Below are positions 24,082 to 34,499 of a stretch of 64,000 nt of DNA, piece after piece. A program made the translations under genes and the position numbers. The stretch spans positions 15,181,721 through 15,245,720 of the forward strand of contig ML677365.1 in NCBI GenBank assembly GCA_007922305.1, in the 5' to 3' direction. The first letter of the stretch is position 1. Every line of letters begins with the position of its first letter. The DNA is from Dermatemys mawii (lineage: Eukaryota; Chordata; Testudines; Dermatemydidae). The notes under the pieces were generated by a model, which was given only the letters and a program-made list of their open reading frames with translations, was not told the DNA's origin and ran no database searches.

Positions 24082-24762
24082 TAAGGCTGTGAGTTTGTCA
24101 TGGAGGTCACAGAATTCATGGATTTCGGGACTTTGTGACCTTTGCAGCGGCCAGTATGCCTGGCTCAGACTGCTGGGGCAGTATCCTCTCCCCACCACCC
24201 AACAAAAGAGTTTGGGTGTGAGATGGGGAAGAGAGTTGGGGCATGGGACAGAGATGAGGCAGGCTCTGGGCAGCACTTACCTGGGGGGCTCCCCAGAAGC
24301 AGCGACATTCCCCTGGCTCAGCTGCTAGGCAGAGGAGAGGCCAGGCAACTCTGCATGCTGCCTCCGCCCAGGGCACCAACCCCGCAGCTCCCATTGGCTC
24401 ACTGCGTCCCATCGAGAGCCTGCCTCACCCCATCCCATGCCCCAATCCCCTACCCCCTTCCCACACTCAAACTCTACTGCTGGGCAGGGGAGAGGCACAG
24501 AGACAAGTAGGGAGCCTGCCAGATCCGTCAATCCCCTCACCCCAGCAGGGTCCCGGGCCTCACGCCGCCATCTGATATCCCCCCCAGGATCAAGGCCACC
24601 ATCCCCCAGTACCCACGGGACCTCCAGGCAGCCCCTCTCGTTTTAGTCACCACTATTTTTAGTAAATGTCATGGACAGATCATGGGCCATAAATTTTTGT
24701 TTACTGCCCGTGACCTGTCCGTGACTTTTACTAAAAATACTCGTGACTAAAACGTAGGCTTA
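24082..24762. mobile_element. Non-autonomous hAT-type element with perfect 8-bp duplication
   Basis: Inverted ends: taaggctgtgagtttgtcat on the left and the complement of gactaaaacgtaggctta on the right. The identical 8-mer gcaataat flanks it at 24074..24081 and 24763..24770, the target-duplication length of hAT elements. The interior is GC-rich and has no transposase. The ORFs at 24116..24646 arise from that composition. Confidence 0.85.
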
Positions 24763-24952
24763 GCAATAATACACTATAAAAATTCTACTATAGATTCCTA
24801 TTACTATAGAATGAAATTCTACTCCTTTATTTTTCAGCCCACAGCTTTAGTTCATACATATTAACTTAAATATATTTAGTTTCACTAAATCTTGTTTATT
24901 TTCAATATGTATCTTTCTTGGTGAATTTTCTCCCTTTGGTATTAAGACTCAA

Positions 24953-25330
24953 AGGGCATGTCTACACAGCAACTAGACACCAGTAGCTGGCCTGTGCTAG
25001 CCAACTCAGGTTCACAGGGCTCAGGCTGTAGGGGTGTTTCACTTAAGGTGACCAGATGCCCGGATTTCACAGGGACAGTCCCAATTTTGGGGTCTTTTTC
25101 TTACATGGTTCCTATTACCCCCATCCCCAGTCCCAATTTTTCACACTTGCTGTTTGGGCACCCAAGTTTCACTGCTGTATAGACTTCCGGGCTTGAGCTG
25201 GAGCCTGAGCACTGGGACCCTCCAACCCCTCAAAGTCCTAGAGCCTCGGTTCCTGCCCAAGCCTGGAAATCTACACGGCAATGCAAGAGCCACATAGCCC
25301 ATGCCCAAGACAGCTAGCACATGCAGGCCT
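24953..25330. mobile_element. Foldback 'gtctacac' element, host of a nested insertion
   Basis: The left arm runs from gggcatgtctacacagcaac to the middle; the right half returns as an imperfect complement (agacttccgggcttgagctg against cctgcccaagcctggaaatc). The terminal part of the right arm is lost. A smaller hAT-type element sits inside the left arm. Confidence 0.65.
25044..25165. mobile_element. 122-bp hAT-type miniature element, nested
   Basis: It begins taaggtgaccagatgcccgg and ends gggcacccaa. A perfect 8-bp duplication, gtttcact, flanks it at 25036..25043 and 25166..25173. Its ends belong to the same group as the element at 4516..5383. Confidence 0.85.
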
Positions 25331-26425
25331 CCTATCTGTGAATAATAAGGTTCAAGCAGGGCGCAAAGGGAAGCAAGCCCTCTTACTATTTTGCAAAAAC
25401 TAACAAAAGAGGTAACAGGGTAGAGATTTCACCCCACAACCGTTTCTCAAGTGTTTTCCACATGTGATATCTTGAGGAAAGAGGGTACTGAGAGCCAAAA
25501 GACTGGACAGGATGAGATACCCATCTCCTCAGCTGTGCCTAGTGGAGCTCTCACAAAGTTCATGTCTTTTTTAAAATTATTTACATATGCAAATAATTAG
25601 CTATCAAAAATCTATAGGGCTTGATTCATTGTTCACTCTTATTCCAGTGTTTTTCTGGTATAATTTAATTCATTTTTGTGGAATATGCCAGCATAAATGT
25701 GGCAACACATTGGTGAATCAAGACCACAGTATACACAATCAAGCTGAGCTTTTACTGAATAAATATTCTGGACTACAAGATGGAGAACCATACTTCAAAC
25801 TACAATAAACTGCTATTAATACATTGCAAAATGTTCCTTCAGTTTAGAAAAATGGAATTTTCTTTTATTAAATAACACAGATTGACCAGAACTTCCTAAT
25901 TTTGAATAACTCTGTGTCCAGCAACATTGCTAATTGCTTAACTATTAAGATATAAAAAAAAATTTATATTTGCAACATGGGCAAATACAGCATAGCAAAT
26001 ACCATGGAAGAACTATATTCACACAGCTATATATTAAGCAATGCATTAATTTTAGGGCTGTAAAGTGATTAAAAAAATTAATCATGATTAATCCCACAAT
26101 TAATCACAGTATTAAACAATAATAAAATACCATTTATTTAAATATTTTTGGATGTTTTCTACATTTTCAAATATATTGATTTCAGTTACAACACAGAATA
26201 CACAGCGTACAGTACTGACTTGATATTTACTTTTTATTTTAAGTACTTGCACTGTAAAAAAAAAAAAAAAACCCACAGAAATAGTATTTTTCAATCCACC
26301 TAATACAAGTACTGCTGTGAAATCTGTATCATTAAAGTTGAACTTACATATGTAGAATTATGGACAAAAAAACTGAATTTTAAAAAAAGAAGGTAAAATT
26401 TTAGAGCCTACAAGTCCACCCAGTC

Positions 26426-26815
26426 CTACTTCTTGTTAAGCCAATCACTCAGACAAATAAGTTTGTTTACATTTGCAGGAAATAATACTGCATGGTTCTT
26501 ATTTACAGTGTCACCTGAGAGTGAGAACAGGCTCTCTCATGGCACTGTTGTATCCGGAATTGCAAGATATTTACATGTCAGATGCACTAGAGAGTCATAT
26601 GTCCCTTCATGCTTCAACCACCATTCTAGAAGACATGTGTCTATGCTGATAACTGGTTCTACCCAATACGAATCTGAAGTAGTGTGGACTGACACATGTT
26701 CATTTTCATTATCTGAGACAGGTGCCACCAGAACAAAGTTAATTTTATTTTTTGATAGTTCAGGTTCTGTTGTTTCCACATTGGAGTGTTGCTTTTTTAA
26801 GACTTCTGAAAGCAT
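26426..26815 (-). pseudogene. hAT transposase C-terminal (hATC) remnant, left arm
   Basis: The minus-strand frame reads LEWWLKHEGTYDSL then KYLAIPDTTVP, a stop, and ESLFSLSGD, ending DWLNKK at the stop 26426..26428. The pattern (P/L)xWW, then a Leu-rich helix, then KYLxxPxTxVPxExLFSxxG is the hAT dimerisation domain. The stop replaces the Cys that normally follows VP. The upstream DDE-like catalytic part is missing. Confidence 0.75.
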
Positions 26816-27094
26816 GCTCTACACCTCATCCCTCTCAGATTCCGGAAGGCATTTCAGATTCTTTATCCTGGGTCAAGTGATTAGAAGTCTCACATTAGAA
26901 CCGTCTCTGCTTTTTGTGAAATCTTCAGTGAAAGTGTTCTTAAAATGAACAACATATGTTGGGTAATCATCTGAGACTGTTATAATATGAAATATCTGGC
27001 AGAGTGTGGGAAAACAGAGCAGGGGACATACAATTTTCCCCTAAGGCGTTCAGTCACAAATTTAATTAACGCATTTTTTTTTTTAACAGGCCTC

Positions 27095-27319
27095 ATCAGC
27101 ATGAAAGTGTGTGCTCTCGAATGATGGCCAAAGCATAAAGGGGCATACAAATGTTTAGCATATCTGGCATGTAAATACCTTGCAATGCTGGCTACAAAAG
27201 TGCCATGCAAATACCTATTCTCACTTTCTCGTAACACTGCAAATAAGAAGAGTGAAACATTATCTCCTGTAAATGTAAACGAACTTGTTTGTCTTAGGGA
27301 TTGGCTGAACAAGAAGTAG
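27095..27319 (+). pseudogene. hAT transposase C-terminal (hATC) remnant, right arm
   Basis: The plus-strand frame gives EWWPKHKGAYKCLAYLACKY, then ATKVPCKYLFSLSRN, then VNVNELVCLRDWLNKK and a stop at 27317..27319. It is the same domain as in the left arm but reads outward on the other strand. Here the Cys after VP is kept, and the usual Glu-Arg before LFS has become Lys-Tyr. Confidence 0.75.
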
Positions 27320-28134
27320 GACTGAGTGGACTTGTAGACTCTAAAGTTTTACATTTTTTTTATTTTTGAGTGCAGTTATGTGAAAAAAAATCTACATTTG
27401 AAAATTGTACTTTCACAACAAACTGATTTCAGGACAAAGATTGCACTTCAGGACTTGTATGAGGTGAACTAAAAAATACTATTTTTTTTATCAGTTTTAC
27501 TGTGCGAATATTTGTAATCAAAAATAATATACACTTTAGTTTCAATTACAACAAAGAATGCAATATATATGAAAATGTAAAAAAATCCAAAATATTTAAT
27601 ATATTTCAATTCGTATTCTATTTTTAAAAGTGCAACTAAAACTGTGATTAATCACAATTAATTTTTTAATTGTGATTCACTTTTTTTTAATCGCATGAGT
27701 TAACTGTGATTAATCTACAGCCCTAATTAATTTAGGAAATCTTTCAACTATAGAACTCTGCAACACATTTCAAAAGTTGATTTTCACTTGGAAAAGTACT
27801 TGAACAGCATATGCAAAAGTATTCCACCTGATAAATAAACATACACAAGCCTGGAAAGGAACAGGACAAGTTACTGGTCTCATTATGATAAACAGAATTA
27901 ACCTGTTCTGTCTTGCCAAGTCTGAATTTAATGGCAATTAACAGACATCAAAGTTAAAAAACTGTGAACAGTGGGTAAAATTGACATTAGTAAAGAAAAT
28001 ATTTAGATCACAGCTGACTCAAAAAATACTAAGACAGCAGCTTTAGGTTGCTCCGAGCTCCTAACTAAAAACGGAAAGACATCTTTAGATATTGTCAATG
28101 CTAATAATAATATTTCTGATTAGGTAAACTTCAA

Positions 28135-28290
28135 AGGGCTTGTCTACATAAGGAAACTGACTGACATAACCATAGAGGAATAAACTATTGTGCTATAGAT
28201 ATGCTGGAGTTGACCCCCATATGAAGGCACCATTCCAGAATAAAAGTGATTTTATTCCAGAACTATTAGTGTTGTAATATATAAAAAGTT
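28135..28290 (+). repeat. Fragment of a 'gtctacat' TIR element
   Basis: The left end gggcttgtctacataaggaa and the tract cattccagaataaaagtgat match part of a common turtle element. The right terminus is not recognisable. Confidence 0.4.
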
Positions 28291-28359
28291 GTTCTAATTT
28301 TTTTATTCATCATAATATTTTCATAAGAAATTGCACTTTGAATCATTCTCAATGAGCTC

Positions 28360-28480
28360 TCTCAACCCTATCTTGCAAGCTCCTGGGAGCCCCCCTGATC
28401 TAGCATCCATACAAGTCAGTAGAAAGACTCATAATGACTTCAGTAGGCATTCGATCAGGCCTTATGTGAGGTAGGCTTTT
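28360..28480 (+). repeat. Ancient repeat fragment
   Basis: The phrase gacttcagtaggcattcgat followed by caggcctta resembles the 'gacttcaatggg...ggatcaggcc' block of a widespread sauropsid repeat. Confidence 0.35.
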
Positions 28481-29504
28481 GGGGCTGCTGCTAATAGGAA
28501 AATGTACTTGCAGAACACAAATGTATAATGCATCTTCAAGAGACCACATATTTAAATTACAGATGAATCCAAAAGACTGGAGATGGGATATTTTTCAAAA
28601 ATAACTAATGCAGTTTGGTTCCCCACTTCCACTAAAAATCAGTGGGAGGAGTTAGGTGCTTCCCTTACCTAGCCACTATCGAAAATCTCATTTGGATTGT
28701 GTAAAAATATTTCTTTATATCAAAGTTTTACTAATGCTTAAAGATACAAGTACACTCCATTATAATATTCCACACTTCATGTTGTACCTTCCAAATGAGA
28801 TTCTGAAAGCACTATACAGTAAGTTTCGCAACACACCTTTAAAGTATATTATGTTATAGCACATTTTATAAATAAATTGATACACAAAGAATTTAAGTGA
28901 AAAAGACAAGGTCAGTAAGTCAGTGGAAGAAACAAGAATACATCATGGGATGGAATTTTTCAGCTCACACAATCTAAGGTAAAGTAATAAACAATGAAAG
29001 TAAATGACAATGCGTTTGAATTAAACTCACTTAGACACATTGTAATAGTTCAGTGTGATGAACAGTAGTATATTACTAACCTTAACCTGGAGGGTAAGAA
29101 CCGTGCAGTTCTTAGTCAATAAATCAATGATGTCAATGGGAGATTTACTCGAGCATGGACTACATTTCTCAGAAGATCAAAGATAACTAGTGTTGCATTC
29201 TAAACAGACCCAGATTCACACTTTCCATTAGTTATTTATATTAATCCCATGACTACTACTTTTATAGATCAATAAGACTAAGTGTGTTTTTACTCTTTTA
29301 CTAATATTTGTTTAATTAAGTTAATTAATTACAGCTTAACTGAAATATCTTACAAAAGACCTCACGCAGCTTTCAAAGTGTAATCTGAAACCTAATCTTT
29401 ATTTTTCTTTTAAACTAGCAATGAGGATGAAGTCAATAAATTGTCAATTAATAACATACTTGCTTTGATGGCTCTTCAGTAATTTACTTTCATAACACTT
29501 CATA
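28481..29504. other. AT-rich intron, nothing recognised
   Basis: No supported exon, RNA or repeat was seen. Confidence 0.4.
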
Positions 29505-29605
29505 AATTTCTTAGCAGAGCTTCTGGGATTTCTAGTACAGTACCTCCGACATGGGAAAATTTGGTTCAAATCCGCTCTGCTACCAGTAAGACTAACTGGC
29601 TGATA
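29505..29605 (+). repeat. Possible tRNA-derived SINE fragment
   Basis: ggttcaaatcc at 29563..29573 is a perfect pol III B box and is followed by gctctgctacc. The upstream catgggaaaatt fits a SINE head, but no clear A box is visible. Confidence 0.35.
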
Positions 29606-30689
29606 ATCCTCCCACACTGCACTGTTTAGAAATATGCAGTCAACCAGTGAAAGTTTAATTTGTTCCGCTAATGGCACAGAAAACTACTCAGACTCATTCA
29701 CTATATACATCTGAACTTCAGTCCAGTCCAGTTCAATACTTATAGTTATTACCAAGGTACAAAAATAAAATCATTCAGTGCTTTATAACATAAACTATAT
29801 TGTTTTTCTTTTGATCTAACGCACGATAGTAATACTTAACACTATCAGTAGCTAAGTATTAAACTGCATTTAGCAGGGGAAATATAATAAAAAAACTTAG
29901 AAAACTCTAAACATCTTTTGAATCAGTATACTATCAGCCAAGACAAATGTGACCATTATGACCAAATGAGTCAATATCGGAGCATTATTGTTTAATAAAT
30001 ACACTTAAAAACTAACTATTCTCTACAAATTTCAGCTACCTCACTTGTGTTTTATAGTTTAGGGTTTCCAGACAGATAACATTATGTATCTTTACTATAG
30101 ATTTAGTTGAAAAGGTAATTTAACTTACAAGTAGAAAAAATGTAGTGCGAAACTGCACAATTTTTAAATACTCTTTTTTTCTTGCTATACAGTACAAATA
30201 TTAGATTAAGCTCTAAAGTGAGTATATTTTCTATATTAATTCTTAAGCATATAGATAATAAAATTTTAAATACGGTATTGAAGGCTCACTTCCTCCACAA
30301 AAAGTGAAATAATCACAGTGGGAAGTCTTCACACTGTGTCATGACATTTGTACTGTTTAATTATTATGACAGGGTACTCAGAAAATACTGATACGTCATC
30401 ATTCAACCATCATAATGCAATACCACGGACTTTTTTGATACTTCATGCAATTCAATTTCATCTCTTTTCTCTCTTCATGCGCCGCAATTCTAGCTGCCAA
30501 GAGAGAGTAACAAGGCAGGTACCTGGCAGAACATGAGTAGGTCTAGACAATTTCCATGGGAGCAATTGCAGCTCTTGAAATACAAAATTATAGACAAGAC
30601 TCATTTCTTAGATAATGGCCAAAAGACATGAGTCAACATTTTTGAAAGAAGTCCTCCTTTTTCTGGTTCTCATTCTATCAGAATTATTT

Positions 30690-31385
30690 ATTTATATTAC
30701 AGTAATGTTTTGAGGCTGCAATCTTGGATCAGGGCCCTCTTGTGCTAAGCACGGTACAAGCACTTAAAGAAGGTCCCTGTCCCTAATAGTTTACAATGCA
30801 ATTACAAAACAAGAGAAGAAAGGTGAGTACAAGAAATAGACAAAGGGCGCACAAGGTAACAAGACAATACTGCTTAGCATGGTAATCATCTCACCAGATG
30901 CCTAACATGTGTCAAGTTTTTTGTAGGCATCTTGGCAGAAGAGTTTTCAGGAGAGATTTAAAGGAGAACAATGAGGTGATTTTGTGGATGTTTACAGAGA
31001 GCTCCTAACCATGCACAGGACAAGTATCATAACAGGAAACATGAAGGTACATATCTGAAATCTAAACAAATGGAAGATCATGGCTGGCTTCATTGGCGAA
31101 GCAGAATCAGGAGCTGATATCTTGACAGCATGCAAGTCTTGACTGATAGGTAGGATGGGAATAGGTCATTGAGAGCCTTAAAGTGAACATGAGAAGTTTG
31201 TGTTTGCTGGGGTGGAGAAGGAGAACTAGAGAAGAAATGCAGAGAGTAGCAATATGGTCAAAGTGATGAGTCAGAAAAATTATTTTTTCAGCAACATTTT
31301 TAACAGATATATGTGGGATAAAATAGGATGTGTCAAGGTTTCAGAGGAGATTTCAGAAGTCAAGCAGTGAGATAACACTGGTATA
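30690..31385 (-). mobile_element. L2-like LINE, 3' part, left of an insertion
   Basis: The tract from cagggccctcttgtgctaag through aggtaggatgggaataggtc and atggtcaaagtgatgagtca matches an old LINE widespread in amniotes, read from its minus strand. The same LINE resumes at about 33890, beyond the inserted element, so the two parts were one copy. Confidence 0.6.
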
Positions 31386-31720
31386 CAATTTTTTAGAAGT
31401 CGTCTGCTTCAGAGATAAAATGTGATATTTATTATGTATTTTGATGTGCTGAATTCAAATATGACAATTAAAACAACTGATTGGCTACTGTTTCGAAGAT
31501 ATTTAAGTTTTTACATTTTATGTCTATGTATATTGTGTAGATAGTAGAGTTTTAATCATAAATTGTAAACCTAGGTCTTTTCATGTGTTTATGGTTGCTT
31601 TACATGATAATATTTCACCTGTCCTGTTTATGTAACACTTTAAAAATCAGCAAAAGGGTTATATAAATAAAATGTATTATGAAACAAAAGGCAAAAAACT
31701 ATTATGTACATAGTTTAGTC

Positions 31721-33410
31721 CTATTCAGTATCTACTCGGCGCTTCTTGGCTTGTCTCTTGTATTCATTACATGGAGCATCTCTTGTCACTGTCCAGCAAT
31801 AGTCTGCAAGCATTGATGGGCTCCATTTGCCCTGATAGCGTTTCTCCATTGTTGCAATGTCCTGGTGAAATCGCTCGACTTGCTCGTCGCTCACTGCTCC
31901 GCAGTTTGGTGGAAAAAAATCTAGATGAGAGTGCAAAAAACGTATCTTTAGTGACATGTTGCAACCAAGGCTTTTATATGCCTTGAGGATGTTTTCCACC
32001 AACAACCTGTAGTTGTCTGCCTCGTTGTTTCAGAGAAAATGTATTGCCACCGACTGGAAGGCTTTCCAGGCCATCTTTTCCTTGCCACGCAGTGCATGGT
32101 TAAATGCATCATCTCGAAGAAGTTCACGAATCTGAGGACCAACGAAGACACCTTCCTTTATCTTAGCTTCACTTAACCTTGGAAATTTTCCACGGAGGCA
32201 CTTGAAAGCTGCTTGTGTTTTGTCAATGGCCTTGACAAAGTTCTTCATCAGACCCAGCTTGATGTGTAAGGGTGGTAACAAAATCTTCCTTGATTCAACA
32301 AGTGGTGGATGGCTGGAAACTTTTCCTCCCAGGCTCCAATGACTGTCGGAGTGGCCAATCTTTCTTGATGTAGTGGGAATCTCTTGCACGACTATCCCAT
32401 TCGCAGAGAAAACAGCAGTACTTCGTGTATCCTGTCTGTAGACCAAGCAAGAGAGCAACAACCTTCAAATCGCCACAAAGCTGCCACTGATGTTGGTCAT
32501 AGTTTATGCTCCCCAAAAGTTGTTTCATGTTGTCATAGGTTTCCTTCATATGGACTGCATGTCCAACTGGAATTCATGGCAAAACATTGCCATTATGCAG
32601 CAAAACAGCTTTAAGACTCGTCTTCGATGAATCAATGAAGAGTCTCCACTCATCTGGATCGTGAACGATGTTGAGGGCTGCCACCACACCATCCATGTTG
32701 TTGCAGGCTACAAGATCACCTTCCATGAAGGAGAATGGGACAAGATCCTTTTGATGGTCACGGAACATGGAAACCCTAACATCACCTGCCAGGAGATTCC
32801 ACTGCTGTAGTCTGGAGCCCAACAGCTCTGCCTTACTCTTGGGTAGTTCCAAATCCCTGACAGGGTCATTCAGTTCAGCTTGTGTTATGAGGTGTGGTTC
32901 AGAGGAGGAGGATGGGAGAAAATGGGGGTCCTGTGACATTGATGGTTCAGGACCAGAGGTTTCATCCTCTTCCTCGTCTGACTCAAGTGCGAATGATTCC
33001 AGTGCATCAGGAACTGGCAGTCCTTCTCCATGGGGTATTGGGGGTATAGCTGATGGAATGTTTGGATAATGCACAGTCCACTTTTTCTTCTTTGACATGC
33101 CTTTCCCAACTGGAGGCACCATGCAGAAGTAACAATTGCTGCTATGATCTGTTGGCTCTCTCCAAATCATTGGCACTGCAAAAGGCATACATTTCCTTTT
33201 CCTGTTCAACCACTGGTGAAGATTTGTTGCACAAGTGTTGCAGCATATGTGTGGGGCCCACCTCTTGTCCTGATCTCCAATTTTGCAGCCAAAATAAAGG
33301 TGATAGGCTTTCTTAACCATAGTGGTTATACTGCGCTTTTGTGATGCAAAAGTCACTTCACCACAAACATAGCAGAAGTTATCTGCACTGTTCACACAAG
33401 TACGAGGTAT
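31721..33410 (-). pseudogene. Transposase-like protein of an unclassified family, broken
   Basis: The coding path is about 560 residues. The N-terminus has two Cys pairs, CYVCGE and ICCNTC, and then CYFC, suggesting zinc binding. A long acidic, Ser-rich linker (DEEEDETSGPEPS) follows. The middle holds LCGDLKVVALLLGLQ and CCFLCEWDSRARD, then LLPPLHIKLGLMKNFVKA. The end has QVERFHQDIATMEKRYQGKW and a basic tail, KRQAKKRRVD. The order Asp, Cys pair, His, late Glu/His recalls DDE-type nucleases, but that is inference. Damage: no ATG precedes the Cys cluster (ATA at 33408..33410 is the likely old start; in-frame TGA at 33417..33419), in-frame stops at 32574..32576 and 32030..32032, and a one-base shift near 32300..32330. 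Confidence 0.7.
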
Positions 33411-33519
33411 CTCTGCTCACTTTGGCTAAACAGAAATGTGTCCCTTTGAAAAAATCAAACACTGACAAATAAGAGAGCACGACACTGTATGATTTCTAGA
33501 GCTGATATAGGGCAATTTG

Positions 33520-33640
33520 TTCGGCAGAGTAATGTAAGCCTCGTTATGATTGCATCATCCATGACTTCTAGGAATAACATGATGCAATTCATATCATGTA
33601 TGACGCAATATCAGCTTCAGATTGCATCATTCATTGTTTT
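33520..33640 (-). repeat. gatgcaat/gcatcat words in the element leader
   Basis: tgcatcatccatgacttcta, catgatgcaattcatatcat, gtatgacgcaat and attgcatcattcattg form four alternating-orientation copies of an ATGATGCAAT-like word in about 110 bp, upstream of the coding region. Confidence 0.6.
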
Positions 33641-33889
33641 GCCTAAAAAGCAAGTACTGTCCAAACCCACTCATAGATTTATTCATAGATCCAGTCAAAG
33701 ATGTATTTTAGTCATTTCTGGTTTAAATTGAAATCCCTTCCCTTTATAACTCACTTATCCTCCACCATTCCCAAGCCAAGGGTCGTATATATTGACCCAA
33801 TAGCATATCTTGAAAACTAGAGCCAATCAACAATTTTAAGCATCATTTTTGTTCTCAGTGACCCAGAATTAGTAAAGTTTGACTACATT

Positions 33890-34290
33890 TATTTCAGAAG
33901 CATTTTGGCTGTAGAGCAGTGTAATGAGAACCTAAATGTGAGGAACTAAAGAGAGTGTTAAATCTAAGGTAACACTCACTACAAATACCTGAATGGCAGG
34001 GAGGATAGAGTAATATTGCCAGCAGGACTGAAAAAGGACAGAGGAGGAAGAGGTTGGAGTGAAAGATTAAGAGCTCAGTTTTGACTACGTTGACAGCAGG
34101 ACATCTATTAGGAGATGTCAGAGAAACAGTCTAAGGTTTTAGTTTCAATAGAAGGAGACAGATCTGGCGTTGAGAGGGAGAGCTGCCATTTGGCAGCATA
34201 GAGATGATAGCTGGCATTATGTTTCTAAATTAGACTGCCCAGAGACTGACACAAAGTGTACCCTGCCTACACCCATAGAGATAGTATGCA
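33890..34290 (-). pseudogene. L2-like LINE reverse-transcriptase fragment, right of the insertion
   Basis: Minus-strand translation gives a motif like LSLSTPDLSPSIETKTLDCF, then SDIS and MSCC, which resembles the stretch just after the DD box of L2-type reverse transcriptases. The DD box itself is too degraded to read. The fragment continues the LINE seen at 30690..31385. Confidence 0.5.
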
Positions 34291-34499
34291 TATCTAGTGA
34301 TGGCGATAGAGAGCAAGAGAGATAGTCAGTCATCCCAGATTATATTACACTGATTTGTAAAGGTGTTTTTCCCTTCATGGTGACACTATAGTGCAGAATT
34401 AAGTGAGTGCTGTAACTGTACATTTCCATAATTTAACATATGTGGATTTATTTTAAAAGTAACCTTTGAATTTCCTGAGTTTGTAATGTAGACCTGAAG

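Larger units (their letters stand above)
26053..27725. mobile_element. Inverted-duplication hAT element with two opposed hATC remnants
   Basis: Ends tagggctgtaaagtgattaa and the complement ttaatctacagccctaatta-like right end form TIRs. The perfect 8-bp duplication attaattt lies at 26045..26052 and 27726..27733. The inverted repeats extend far inward: blocks such as acaagtccacccagtcctac (about 26409) recur as complements near 27320. Both halves carry the 3' part of a hAT transposase, in opposite directions, so the element looks like two transposase tails joined centre to centre. Confidence 0.85.
31390..33870 (-). mobile_element. Unclassified protein-coding transposable element
   Basis: About 2.5 kb inserted into an L2-like LINE. 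It holds one protein-coding region (31721..33410), a 5' leader with repeated gcatcat/gatgcaat words and an AT-rich 3' tail with no LTR or poly-A run. I recognise related multi-copy sequences in vertebrates and arthropods but know no superfamily name. The termini were set by the limits of recognisable sequence. No certain TIR or target duplication was found. Confidence 0.65.

Noticed and set aside
24116..24646. Several ORFs of 70 to 120 residues
   Set aside because: All fall inside the hAT-type element defined by TIRs and target duplication, in GC-rich text with no domain match.
26433..26948. 171-residue plus-strand ORF
   Set aside because: It is antisense to the hATC remnant on the minus strand, whose motifs are recognisable.
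26980..27312. 110-residue minus-strand ORF
   Set aside because: Antisense shadow of the right-arm hATC remnant.
29563..29573. B-box match as a tRNA gene
   Set aside because: No A box or cloverleaf could be formed; at most a SINE fragment.
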